Shown piece by piece: positions 55,417-64,000 of a stretch of DNA of 64,000 nucleotides (position 1 is its first letter; every line of letters starts with the position of its first letter). Below the pieces are notes generated by a model. The model did not search any database. It was not told where the DNA came from and saw only the letters and a program-made list of their open reading frames with translations. A program made the translations under genes and the position numbers. This DNA is from Stakelama pacifica (lineage in GTDB: Bacteria > Pseudomonadota > Alphaproteobacteria > Sphingomonadales > Sphingomonadaceae): assembly GCF_004361835.1 (NCBI RefSeq), contig NZ_SNWD01000004.1, positions 218,788 through 282,787 on the forward strand. Direction: 5' to 3'.

Positions 55417-57006
55417 TTATTCGGCCGGGACGGTCTGATAGCCGGCGGGTTTCGGTGCAGCCGGAGCGGCACCCCGCATCGGACGCCAGGGAATGTAGGT
55501 TTCCGGGCCCTTTTTGATCGACGCGAGCATCAGCCGCACCTCGATCACCGCGAGCACGCCATAGAGCGCCGTGAAACCGGCAATCGTGGTCCAGATCTGC
55601 GGTACCGTCAGGCTCGATGCGCCGAGGAAGGTCGGCAACACGCCTTCCACTGCCCAGGGCTGACGTCCCACCTCAGCGACCGCCCAGCCGAACTCCGCGG
55701 CAAGCCAGGGAAGCGGCATGATCCACAGCGCAAGACGCAGGAACCAGGTCCGGTCAAACTTGCGTGTATTGGCGAAGTACAGTGCGACCCCGAAAAATGC
55801 GATCATCGCAAAGCCGATGAACGCCATGCCGCGGAACAGCCAGAACAGCGCCGGGACGTTCGGAACGGTCGACCATGCGGCCTTGTTGATCGTTGCTGCA
55901 TCGGCAGTGCGCGGATCGGCGACATAGCGTTTCAGGAGCAGCGCATAGCCGAGATCGGCCTTGGTGCGTTCATAGGCTTCGCGTGCGGCGAGATCGTTGC
56001 GGTTGACCTTCAGCTTTTCGACTGCGTCATAGGCGGTGATGCCGTTGACGATGCGCGCCTCTGCCTGACGCACCAGTGGCTTGATGCCGGATACCTCGCC
56101 CGTCAGGCTACGCGTGGCGATCAGGCCGAGCACATAGGGCACCTTGATCTCATAATTGGTCTCGCGGCCCGTATTGGACGGCAGGCCGAAGATTGCGATG
56201 CCGGCCGGAGCGGCATCGGTGTCCCATGCTCCCTCGATCGCGGCGAGCTTCATCTTCTGGTTGTCGGTCAGCGCATAGCCGCTTTCATCGCCAAGCACGA
56301 CGACCGAGAGCGAAGCGGCGAGCCCGAAAGCGGCAGCCACGGCGAAGCTGCGCTTGGCGACTTCGATATGACGGCCACGCAGCAGATAGAAAGCGGACAC
56401 GCCCAGCACGAAGGTGGCGGCGATGACATAGCCCGCGCTCACCGTGTGAACGAATTTCGCCTGCGCGACGGGGTTGAAGATCACCTCATAGAAATTGGTG
56501 ACTTCCATTCGCATGGTTTCGGGGTTGAAGGTGGAACCGGCGGGATGCTGCATCCAGCCGTTGGCGACCAGAATCCACAGCGCCGACAGGTTCGACCCCA
56601 GCGCGACCATGAAGGTGGTGGCGAGATGCCCGCGCTTCGACAACCGGTCCCAGCCGAAGAACATCAGCCCGACAAACGTCGCTTCGAGGAAGAATGCCAT
56701 CAGCCCTTCGATGGCGAGCGGCGCACCGAAAATGTCGCCGACATAATGCGAATAATAGGACCAGTTGGTCCCGAATTCGAATTCCATGGTGAGGCCGGTC
56801 GCCACACCCAGTACGAAATTGATTCCGAACAGCTTTGCCCAGAAGCGTGTGATGTCGCGCCAGATCGGGCGGTCGGTCATCACATAGATGCTCTCCATGA
56901 TCACCAGGATGAAGGAGAGACCCAGCGTCAGCGGCACGAACAGAAAGTGATATAAAGCTGTCAGGGCAAATTGCAGCCTCGACAGTTCGACTACGGCCAT
57001 ATCCAT
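55417..57006 (-). CDS. cydA: Cytochrome bd ubiquinol oxidase subunit I
   Basis: 529 residues. LSRLQFALTALYHFLFVPLT has the haem ligand His20 (His19 in E. coli), FVHTVSAGYV the b558 ligand His, and the Q-loop region ends GWAVAEVGRQPWAVEG, with Met in LWIMPLPWLAAEFG near the b558 site. The presence of GWxxxExGRQPW marks the CydA family. About nine spans. ATG 57006 is used. It heads cydA-cydB-cydX and is divergent from cydD across 125 bp. That gap shows no clear FNR box. Confidence 0.96.
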   Translation of the reverse strand: MDMAVVELSRLQFALTALYHFLFVPLTLGLSFILVIMESIYVMTDRPIWRDITRFWAKLFGINFVLGVATGLTMEFEFGTNWSYYSHYVGDIFGAPLAIEGLMAFFLEATFVGLMFFGWDRLSKRGHLATTFMVALGSNLSALWILVANGWMQHPAGSTFNPETMRMEVTNFYEVIFNPVAQAKFVHTVSAGYVIAATFVLGVSAFYLLRGRHIEVAKRSFAVAAAFGLAASLSVVVLGDESGYALTDNQKMKLAAIEGAWDTDAAPAGIAIFGLPSNTGRETNYEIKVPYVLGLIATRSLTGEVSGIKPLVRQAEARIVNGITAYDAVEKLKVNRNDLAAREAYERTKADLGYALLLKRYVADPRTADAATINKAAWSTVPNVPALFWLFRGMAFIGFAMIAFFGVALYFANTRKFDRTWFLRLALWIMPLPWLAAEFGWAVAEVGRQPWAVEGVLPTFLGASSLTVPQIWTTIAGFTALYGVLAVIEVRLMLASIKKGPETYIPWRPMRGAAPAAPKPAGYQTVPAE

Positions 57007-57131
57007 GGTAACGGGTCCTCGTTTCAGCGGCCCAGCCGCCCAAATGATAGCCGTCGCCTAGGACGTGTGCGTTCGGGTCGATATTGGGGATAGTCCGTAG
57101 AAAGGAGCGCGAACGCCCGGAATGCTGTTCG

Positions 57132-58667
57132 ATGCGTAAGAAAAATACCGCCGGTTTCGCGTGGCTGATCGACCTTGCAGGGGCCGCATTGTTCGCCGCC
57201 GGAATCGCGATTGCCGTAACGGGTGCCGCCACCAGCGGACTGATCGAGGCGGAGGCGGTCGCGCTGATCCTTGTCGGCGGACTGGTGCGCGCGGTGGCGG
57301 TGGGGCTGGTCCATCGACTCGCCATTACGGGGGCTCAGCGCATTGCCGCCGCGCGCCGCCTGCCCGTTATCCGCCGCCTGATCGGCGAACCGATGGCGGA
57401 GCCGCCCTCGCTGGGCGCATCGGCGGTGCTCGCCATCGACCATCCGCAGGCGATCGAGAATTATCAGGCGCGGTTCATGCCGAGCCGCTTCGCCGCTTCG
57501 GCTGCGCCGTTGTTCGTCATCGCGGTCACTGCCTTTGCCAGTCTGGTCGCGGCGGGGATATTGCTGGCGACCTTCATCCCCTTCATCCTCGGCATGATCC
57601 TGGCCGGAACCGCGGCGCGGCGCGCATCGGAGGAGCAGCTGGGCGCGATGGGCCAGCTATCGGGCCTGTTCGTCGACAGGGTGCGCGGGCTTGGCATCAT
57701 CCGCCATTTCCGCGCCGAGGAGCGCGTGACGCGGCAGGTGCGCGGTGCGGCGAACGATCTGGCCGACCGCACCGTCAGCGTGCTGCGCATCGCATTCCTG
57801 TCGAGCGCGGTGCTCGAATTCTTCTCCGCGCTCGCGGTTGCGCTGGTCGCGGTCTATTGCGGGTTCAGCCTGCTCGGCCTGCTGCCCTTCCCCAATCCGG
57901 AAGTGCTTACCCTGCGCGAGGCGTTTTTCGCGCTCGCCATGGCGCCCGAATTCTACCTTCCGATGCGCCGCCTCGCCGCTGCCTATCACGAAAAGCAGCT
58001 GGGCGAAGCGGCATCGGACGCGCTTGACCAGCTCCCCGAACCGCTGGTTCGTGCCCCTGCTGAGGCTGCGTTCACCGGCATTGCGGCCAATGGCGCTCGG
58101 ATCGACTGGCCGGGACGGTCGATCGGGCCGGTTTCCTTCGCACTGGGGCGCACCGGGATGATCGCGCTCACCGGCCCGACGGGGAGCGGCAAGACCAGCC
58201 TGCTCGCCGCGATCGCCGGACAAGTGGCGCTGACCGATGGGACTATCACGCCGGTCGCTCCCGACAATATCGCCTGGGCGGCGCAGCGCCCGCTGATCCT
58301 GCCCGGAAGTCTGGCTGACAATCTTGCACTGGGGCGGATCAATGCGACTCAGGATGAGATTGCCGAAGCGATCGAACGCGTCGGCCTGTCGCCGATGCTG
58401 GCGGCGCGCGGGGCCGGGCTGGACCTGATCCTCGACCATCGCGGTTCGGGGCTTTCGGGCGGCGAGCGGCGGAGGCTCGGCCTTGCCCGCGCAATTCTCG
58501 CCGGGCGTTCGCTGACCCTTGCCGACGAACCGACCGCCGATCTGGATGCAGATAGCGCGCGCGACATCACCGCGCTGCTCATCGCGCTTGCCCGTGACCA
58601 TGCCGTGGTGGTCGCAACGCATGATCCGATCGTTATTGAAGCGGCCGGAGAGGAGGTGGCGCTGTGA
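57132..58667 (+). CDS. cydD: Thiol/haem ABC exporter subunit CydD
   Basis: 511 residues, a half-transporter with six N-terminal spans (WLIDLAGAALFAAGIAIAVT onward) and a C-terminal ATPase: Walker A TGPTGSGKTSLLAAIAGQV, signature LSGGERRRLGLARAIL and Walker B LTLADEPTADLDAD. E. coli CydDC is needed for bd oxidase assembly and exports cysteine or glutathione. ATG 57132 follows CGGAATGCTGTTCG; an in-frame start at 57084 would extend by 16 residues. Short for the family (usually about 550-590). GTGA overlap with cydC. Confidence 0.92.
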   Translation: MRKKNTAGFAWLIDLAGAALFAAGIAIAVTGAATSGLIEAEAVALILVGGLVRAVAVGLVHRLAITGAQRIAAARRLPVIRRLIGEPMAEPPSLGASAVLAIDHPQAIENYQARFMPSRFAASAAPLFVIAVTAFASLVAAGILLATFIPFILGMILAGTAARRASEEQLGAMGQLSGLFVDRVRGLGIIRHFRAEERVTRQVRGAANDLADRTVSVLRIAFLSSAVLEFFSALAVALVAVYCGFSLLGLLPFPNPEVLTLREAFFALAMAPEFYLPMRRLAAAYHEKQLGEAASDALDQLPEPLVRAPAEAAFTGIAANGARIDWPGRSIGPVSFALGRTGMIALTGPTGSGKTSLLAAIAGQVALTDGTITPVAPDNIAWAAQRPLILPGSLADNLALGRINATQDEIAEAIERVGLSPMLAARGAGLDLILDHRGSGLSGGERRRLGLARAILAGRSLTLADEPTADLDADSARDITALLIALARDHAVVVATHDPIVIEAAGEEVAL

Positions 58668-60250
58668 ACCGCGAACTGATCGATAACGCCGTTCGGGGCC
58701 GCACAGCCACCGTGCTGCGTCAGGCGTTCTGGTACGCGCTGCTCGCCGGAATCTCCTCGGTCCTGCTGCTTGCGCTGTCGGGCTGGTTTCTGACAGCTGC
58801 GGCGATTGCAGGCGCGGGCGGCGTGGCAGCAGTCGCGGCGTTCAATTACCTCATCCCCAGCGCTGCGATTCGCGGCCTTGCCATTGTCCGCACCGGATCG
58901 CGCTATGGCGAGCGGCTATTGTCGCATCGCGCCGCGCTGACCGCGATGGCCGACTGGCGCGGAGCGTTGTTCGGAAAGCTTGCCGCGCAGGACAGTCGCA
59001 CCGCGCCCGATCTGTCGGGCGGCGACGCCAGCGCGCGGCTGATCGGCGACATCGAGGCGCTGGAGGATCTGATCGTCCGCCGCCCCACTCGCCCGGCCAG
59101 CCTTGCCGCCGCATTGTTCGCGGTCGGGCTGACGATTCTTTCGGGCTGGATGGCGGCGCTCGCGCTGGCGCTGCTGCTCGCGGCACTGCCTTTCCTGCTG
59201 AAACATGCCGCCACACGCTGGACCCGCGAGCCCGCTGCCGAAGCCGCCGATGCGCTCGGTGAATTGCGCGCCGCCTTTGTCGATGCCGCCGCCGCGCGGC
59301 CCGAGATCATCAGCTATGGCATTGCCGACCGGGTGGCCCAGCGGCTGGAAGACCTCGCCGCACGAGTCGATCGCGCCAATGCCGCATTGTTCCGGGGCGA
59401 AGGCCATGTCGCCGGACTACTGATCGGGTACGGCACGGTTGCGGCGGCGGCAGTGCTGCTGTTCGCGCAAAGCCCGGCGGCGCTGATCGCGCTCGGCCTG
59501 CTTGCGGCAACGTCGTCGGTCGAAGCCATGGCAGCGTTCGCGCGCACCGCGATGCGTCAGGCGAGCGTCGAACAGGGTCTGGCGCGGCTGGCGCTGCTGA
59601 CCGGCCTTGAAGGCGAGCCGGTCCGCGCCGAAGCGAAGCGCGAGGCCGCCCTGCCCTTGGCGATCGGTGCCACCCGGATCGTGCCGGGTGAGCGGATCGC
59701 GATCACCGGCGCATCGGGCAGCGGCAAGACGCGGCTGATCGAGGCGCTCGCCGGGCTGCGCGCGCCGGTGCATACGCTTCGCCTGAACGACACACCGCTG
59801 GCCGAATGTTCGCAGACGGTATTGACCGGCCAGTTCGCACTGTCGCCGCAGGATGCCGCGCTGCTTGCGGGCTCGATCGCCGACAATCTGCGCCTCGCCC
59901 GGCCCGGTATCAGCGAGGATCAGATGCGCGCCGCGCTGCATATCGCCTGCCTCGACACCCGGGTGGCGGCGATGCCGGACGGGCTCGATACGCTATTGGG
60001 CGAAAGCGGTGGGATATTGTCGGGCGGTGAGCGCAAGCGGCTGTCGCTTGCCCGCGCGCTGCTCGCCGACCGGCCCTGGCTGTTGCTCGACGAACCCACC
60101 GAGGGGCTGGACGCAGCGACCGAGGCGCTGCTGGTGACGCGGCTAGGCGAATGGCTGGATGCTACCGGGACCGGCGTGATTCTGGTATCGCATCGGCAGG
60201 CGCCGCTGGCGCTCGCCGCACGTCACATTCCCATCGACGGGATCGATTGA
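58664..60250 (+). CDS. cydC: Thiol/haem ABC exporter subunit CydC
   Basis: 528 residues from GTG 58664. ABC half-transporter forming a heterodimer with CydD: membrane domain with ALSGWFLTAAAIAGAGGVAA and NYLIPSAAIRGLAIVRTGSR, the latter typical of CydC; then ATPase Walker A ITGASGSGKTRLIEALAGL, signature LSGGERKRLSLARALL, Walker B LLLDEPTEGLDA, and the H-loop LVSHRQAP. Its position completes the cyd cluster. The downstream DNA is poor in genes. Confidence 0.93.
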   Translation: MNRELIDNAVRGRTATVLRQAFWYALLAGISSVLLLALSGWFLTAAAIAGAGGVAAVAAFNYLIPSAAIRGLAIVRTGSRYGERLLSHRAALTAMADWRGALFGKLAAQDSRTAPDLSGGDASARLIGDIEALEDLIVRRPTRPASLAAALFAVGLTILSGWMAALALALLLAALPFLLKHAATRWTREPAAEAADALGELRAAFVDAAAARPEIISYGIADRVAQRLEDLAARVDRANAALFRGEGHVAGLLIGYGTVAAAAVLLFAQSPAALIALGLLAATSSVEAMAAFARTAMRQASVEQGLARLALLTGLEGEPVRAEAKREAALPLAIGATRIVPGERIAITGASGSGKTRLIEALAGLRAPVHTLRLNDTPLAECSQTVLTGQFALSPQDAALLAGSIADNLRLARPGISEDQMRAALHIACLDTRVAAMPDGLDTLLGESGGILSGGERKRLSLARALLADRPWLLLDEPTEGLDAATEALLVTRLGEWLDATGTGVILVSHRQAPLALAARHIPIDGID

Positions 60251-60923
60251 GAGCGCGGGCATCGACGGTATGAAAACAGGGCGGCTGGTGGAGCTGAGGG
60301 GAATTTATACCCTGTCCCGAAAACCCTTTTGAAACAGCGGCTTATGTAGCCGTGGTCACACCCGTGTATACCACTAAAGTAGCTCGTTTCAATCATATAG
60401 ATGCACGTTGCGAGTATGCGGTCGAACGGCTGACGCGCAGCCCGCGAGAGCAGATGGGCGATTTGCAGCTTGGGCCGCGAGGACAAATTAACGCTGGGAA
60501 TAGCCAACCGCTCACAGAAAGCGCCAGACGGGGCCTGTACGGCAGTAACTGGGTGGTTTTCTGACAGGCGGCTTTGAAAGGCGAGAGCTGCGACAGGCAT
60601 GGAGCGCCGAGGATGTTACGGCGGCAGAAAGCACCCCAGTTGCGGACGTTCCGGGCCAGCCAGCGCAAAGGCTTACATTGGGCCGACTTCGGACTGTGCG
60701 CTCGTAGACGGGGGATTTCACGAAGCGGCCATTCGATCGTCGCAATATTCCCGTCCGTTTCCGACCAAACCATGCCATTCCAGATTGAGCGCACGAACGG
60801 CTACTCTTAGACAGAACCTGCCATTCCCTTTCCGTCGAACCGCTCCTCGGGAGAAGGATGGACGCGGCCAAGAAAGCCATTCATCCGTATGGCTCGGGCT
60901 TCTGAAGGTCCCCGCTCAAGCGC
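60251..60923. other. Gene-poor DNA after cydC
   Basis: No open frame here has a family match or good start. The composition differs from the neighbourhood (more A+T around 60300-60420). Short irregular copies of a GGCGG(C/A)TTT-type motif and GACTTCGGACTGTGCGC occur near 60560-60700, similar in style to the 63340-63660 stretch. It marks the left side of the accessory region. Confidence 0.45.
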
Positions 60924-63194
60924 CTAAATCGGAGGAAGTGCCGCTCCGGCGGCAGCCGGATTCGCCTCGCCTTTCGCAGTTTCTTCCTCGTCCGCGTCGC
61001 TGATCCGCATCATCATCTTGTAGTGGGCGATATGGCCGGTTTTCTCGAAAACCTGCTCGAACACGCGGAGGTAGCTCTGCACGGCGTTGTCGTCGGCTGC
61101 GAGGTAGATGTCGTCGTGCGCGCTGTGAGATCCGTCATTGATCCACGAAAACAGCGAGGCGCAGACTTGGGCGTCGCGACCAGTGAAGAGCGTGACAATG
61201 GCATCCTGTCGCCAGCCGCCGAGGACGACGAGATAGTTCTCGACGATCCTCCGCAGCGTGTTTTGGATGGTGAGGTTGGCGCGATCGGAATTGCGCACGT
61301 CCTCCCAGAGCAGCTCGTAGGAGGTTTTCACCGGATTGAATGGATAGCGGTGAAACGACGAGACGTTGTCGCGCTTCCGCACCACCCAGAACGTTTCGTC
61401 CCGTCGGCAACCTGAGAGGGGACGATCCCGATCGTAACTCACCTCCTTGTGAAAGTAGATATTATGCGTGAGCACAAAAATCTGCCGGACCGAGCCCTTT
61501 CCGGCGCGGACGTCGCCGACTACCTTTCGGATAAGCGCGCTGACGATGAACAGCACATCGGAATCTAGGCTCGAGACAGGATCGTCGAATACCACCACCT
61601 TCTCGACCGTAGTGCCTGTGCCGGACGTGCTGCCGGCCAGCATGTGATAGAAATAGAGGAAGGTGATGAACGACCGCTCGCCTTCGCTCAACGTCTTCGC
61701 GGCGTCGGAGCCATCCAGGCGAACGATCCGGTACATGTCCCCGCGCTCGCCGGCGACGGCCAGTTTGAAGCTGGTGAAGCCGAATGAGGAGAGGATGCGG
61801 TTGATCTCGTCGACCGTTGGCTTAACGCTCGTGATGCTGGCCTCTTTAGCCTTCAACTGAGCAACGAGCCGGGCACGCTCGCCCTTCTTCTCTGCGATCT
61901 TGGCTTCGATGCCCTCGATCATCTTACCGAGCTTGGTCGCGACCGCCTCGTAGGTTGTGAGGTCGGTCCGGCGCTCCTCTACGATGAAGCGCCATACCTG
62001 CGAGGTCAGGATGCGTTTGGACTTGGATAGGTCACGGATGGTCTCGTTGTATTCATCAATGGCAGTGTTCGCCTGCATCAGCAGATCGCCGATCGCGTCC
62101 GCGAACTCCTTCGTATCTTCGAGCGTGATCTCGCTACTAGGTTCGCGACGCTTCGCTAGCAACCGCTCGTGGTTGAGTTCGAACGCCGTCTTCAGGGCGT
62201 GGTAGCGCTCGGTGAGTGTCTCCGGATCGATGAACCTGCCGGATGAGGCCACAATGGCATCGAGACGGTCGCACACAGCCTTCGTGGCTGCTTCGTAACG
62301 CATGGACAGCTGCGCAATCTCCGCGAGATCCGCCTCATACTGCTCGTCGAAGAATGCGTTCAGGTCTTCCAGCAGATTGGCCGGGGCAGCCTGCTGGCAG
62401 AATGGGCACGGGCCGTCCGCCGCCGTAAGATACTCCACGCCCTGCTTGACCCAGTCGCTGTTGCCAAGCCGACCAATCAGGGCGGCGACGACGACGTCGT
62501 CACGGCCGACAACCTTTCGTCCAAGAATCGCCGACTTCTCCAATGTGGGGAAAGCGGAGAAGTCGATCGGCTGGATAGCAACTTCCGGCGGCGTCGCATC
62601 CCGAAAGACGGTCGCGGCGCGCGCGGTGAGATCCTCAAGGGTGGCGACGTCGGTTTTGTTCTCCGCAGCCTCCTTCAGCACCTTATTACAGAAGGCGACC
62701 TTGCCCTGACGGTGACCGGCCATGGCTTCCTCGAAAACCGCCTTGTGGGCCTGCCGCGATTTCCAGCATGCCTCGTCGAGGAGCGATCGCGCGTCTGCGA
62801 GATCCTTACGGCCACCTCCTGCGCCATCGTCGCCTTCGAGCTTCTGCCGCAACCCGCCGATTTCGCCGTCGAGCTTGCCGATCTGCAGCTGCAGGCTCTC
62901 GATTTCCTCGACGGTTTTCGTCGAACCCTCGCCGAGCGTGAAAATACCCTTGAGCTGCTCTCCGAAGTTGGCTTCGGCGAAATCACGATTGTAGACGAGG
63001 GTTGCTATCGCCCGGCCGTCCTTCCACGATACGCTGTAGCCTGCACGGGCGGCAGGGTCGTGGATGGCGCGGGATACAGTTGTCTTCCCGCAGCCGTTGT
63101 GACCGAAGAGGTAGTTGATCTTCTTGAGGTCGGTGAGCGTCTCACCTGCGGCGGGATATGTCGCCTCGCCCGCAATCTCAATAGAAATAAGCAC
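60924..63194 (-). CDS. AAA_13 family ATPase, RloC/PrrC-like candidate anticodon nuclease
   Basis: 756 residues. Walker A GHNGCGKT at 31-38; a long coiled region interrupted by DGPCPFCQQA (CxxC at 263-266) like the zinc hook of RloC; ABC signature LSEGE at 502-506; Walker B VVVFDDPVSSLDSD at 533-546; LTHN at 575-578. The C-terminal part has R648-x3-E652 (TLRRIVENYL) and His690 (NDGSH), reminiscent of the Arg-Glu-His site of PrrC/RloC, though His is 38 residues after Glu instead of about 32. RloC and PrrC are phage-activated tRNA wobble nucleases. Other AAA_13 ATPases lack this activity, so the nuclease role is inference. Codon use and context suggest a transferred gene. Confidence 0.82.
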   Translation of the reverse strand: MLISIEIAGEATYPAAGETLTDLKKINYLFGHNGCGKTTVSRAIHDPAARAGYSVSWKDGRAIATLVYNRDFAEANFGEQLKGIFTLGEGSTKTVEEIESLQLQIGKLDGEIGGLRQKLEGDDGAGGGRKDLADARSLLDEACWKSRQAHKAVFEEAMAGHRQGKVAFCNKVLKEAAENKTDVATLEDLTARAATVFRDATPPEVAIQPIDFSAFPTLEKSAILGRKVVGRDDVVVAALIGRLGNSDWVKQGVEYLTAADGPCPFCQQAAPANLLEDLNAFFDEQYEADLAEIAQLSMRYEAATKAVCDRLDAIVASSGRFIDPETLTERYHALKTAFELNHERLLAKRREPSSEITLEDTKEFADAIGDLLMQANTAIDEYNETIRDLSKSKRILTSQVWRFIVEERRTDLTTYEAVATKLGKMIEGIEAKIAEKKGERARLVAQLKAKEASITSVKPTVDEINRILSSFGFTSFKLAVAGERGDMYRIVRLDGSDAAKTLSEGERSFITFLYFYHMLAGSTSGTGTTVEKVVVFDDPVSSLDSDVLFIVSALIRKVVGDVRAGKGSVRQIFVLTHNIYFHKEVSYDRDRPLSGCRRDETFWVVRKRDNVSSFHRYPFNPVKTSYELLWEDVRNSDRANLTIQNTLRRIVENYLVVLGGWRQDAIVTLFTGRDAQVCASLFSWINDGSHSAHDDIYLAADDNAVQSYLRVFEQVFEKTGHIAHYKMMMRISDADEEETAKGEANPAAAGAALPPI

Positions 63195-63971
63195 TTACGC
63201 CCCCAGAAATAGTGCTCCCAGGACCCGATCTAGCCGTCTGCGCGCCATGCTTCCAGCCGCATTGTACACATGGGGCCGTTTTTACGCTGAAAGGACTTCG
63301 TGCCAATGAGCATTGCGCGTCTACGGTAGGACCTGCTGTCTAACGGGTAACGTCCGCTTCAAAAAGAAGCCGCCATTCAAGCCATTGGTTAGGAACGGCG
63401 GGAATGTCCCAGACCCGGCCGCCCAGACCGTTTGGAAAGGCCGTCCGCTTTCAGACGACCGGCTGGCACCCCGCAATGACCGACATTGATGCGCAAAGCG
63501 GTCCATCGATCGCACGATGCCCAAAGTCCGCTTTCCGCCGAATGTCGCCGTACCCGGCCCACAGCCTCGTTGGTAAGTTGAACGTCGGCTTTCAGAAAAT
63601 GCAAAGGCAGCGGCAACGACCGAGAGTGGGGCGTATCCGGGAAGACGGCTTTTAGGCGGAAAACACTGAAAGCTAACCATTCGGGATTTTTCCACGCGGC
63701 CAAGCTTGCCGAACAGCGCGACAGATTGCGGCATGCACCACTCGCTTCGAGCCTTACTTAGTCTAAGTAGCTTACCTGATAGGCAACCGGCATCTCGCGG
63801 CATACAGTAGGTATCGTCGCAAATAGTGGAGGTTGGAATGCTTCCTTGCTGCACCGACATTCTACAATTCATCATGCAGCTTTTCACGCAATCGTGGAAT
63901 GCTGCTGGTCTGAGCCCCTAGATTTCCTCCATTGATAGGTAGAGTCCGGCCTTCGACAAGGAGACGGACGA
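63195..63971. other. Gene-poor DNA before the IS element
   Basis: Holds irregularly repeated GTCCGCTTTC/GTCGGCTTTC words (about 63348, 63439, 63523, 63583, with a weaker GACGGCTTTT near 63640), but no supportable gene. The open frame 63321-63887 on the minus strand has no family features and unusual composition. Confidence 0.5.
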
Positions 63972-64000
63972 ATGAAGCGATCGAGGTTCAGCGAGGAGCA
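63911..64000 (+). mobile_element. Left end of an IS3-family insertion sequence (truncated by window)
   Basis: TGAGCCCCTAGATTTCC at 63911 could be the terminal inverted repeat (IS3-type ends start TG), 61 bp before the transposase start. The element continues beyond the window, so its other end and target duplication cannot be seen. Confidence 0.5.
63972..64000 (+). CDS. IS3-family transposase OrfA, first residues only
   Basis: ATG 63972 starts MKRSRFSEE, continuing off the window. This start is characteristic of OrfA of several IS3-family elements (MKRSRF(S/T)EEQ). GGAGACGG lies just upstream. Only nine full codons are visible. Confidence 0.7.

Noticed and set aside
54154..56955. A 933-codon open frame on the plus strand across cydB and cydA
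   Set aside because: Composition is dominated by His, Arg, Asp and Gln, as in antisense translations of membrane proteins; both cyd genes read clearly on the other strand.
57007..57131. FNR/FixK box in the cydA-cydD divergent gap
   Set aside because: No TTGAT-N4-ATCAA-like sequence within two mismatches was found, despite the expected low-oxygen control.
60393..60880. Overlapping short frames of up to 134 codons (up to 61003) on both strands after cydC
   Set aside because: None has a ribosome site, a family motif or normal composition.
63321..63887. A 188-codon minus-strand open frame before the IS element
   Set aside because: Cys/Arg/Ser-rich with no domain, spans the repeated GTCCGCTTTC words; most likely non-coding.

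Overview
The window is GC-rich, densely packed chromosomal DNA that looks like an alphaproteobacterium of the Sphingomonadaceae (Sphingomonas/Sphingopyxis-like). The evidence is the neighbourhoods (glyQ/glyS next to ppdK, sspB divergent from hisB, a his gene run closed by a HIT protein), alphaproteobacterial family members (ATP12-type chaperone, DUF1203, FixL/FixJ), many 4-bp start/stop overlaps, and several dispersed palindromic repeat families between genes. No rRNA, tRNA or CRISPR array was recognised.

Layout. 1-6920 (minus strand): a chorismate-lyase-like fragment, ppdK, glyS, a small DUF559 endonuclease gene bounded by inverted repeats, and glyQ. 7089-15430 (plus): two tandem TraB/GumN proteins, rplY, pth, a fructosamine-kinase-like protein, a small lipoprotein, an M1 peptidase, tgt and a small membrane protein. 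15832-20955 (minus): a small exported protein, a GNAT-nitrilase fusion, recN, bamD and a small membrane protein. 21069-24109 (plus): crcB, an RluC/D pseudouridine synthase, a HAD phosphatase, a small membrane protein and an ATP12-type chaperone, linked by 4-bp overlaps. 24162-27256 (minus): gmk, fumC, sspB. 27330-31815 (plus): hisB, a YciI-like protein, hisH, hisA, hisF, two small exported proteins (one with a PEP-CTERM-like tail), hisE and a HIT protein. Then an amino-acid permease, adenosine kinase (minus), an EI24 protein and a lipoprotein, an HI0933-type flavoprotein and queG (minus), a NatAB-type ABC exporter, msrB, a CHAP protein, a second M1 peptidase, and a group with an extensin-like protein, a NUDIX hydrolase and a MaoC-type hydratase.

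47612-60250 reads as one low-oxygen module: a lone receiver domain, fixJ, fixL (its second PAS has the FixL haem-pocket signature), ompW with an FNR/FixK-like box, a DUF1203 protein, a universal stress protein, hemN, cydX-cydB-cydA, and the divergent cydD-cydC. Oxygen sensing, haem synthesis without O2, the bd-type oxidase and its assembly transporter lie side by side.

60251-64000 changes character: sparse coding, irregular repeats, a 756-residue AAA_13 ATPase resembling RloC/PrrC anticodon nucleases (candidate anti-phage gene), and at the right edge the first codons of an IS3-family transposase. This is the clearest accessory region. The other unusual signals are repeats invading genes: the DUF559 gene between glyQ and glyS, an 81-bp palindromic repeat read in frame inside glyS, a second repeat core also read in glyS, and a palindromic element nested in another repeat at 47387-47576.
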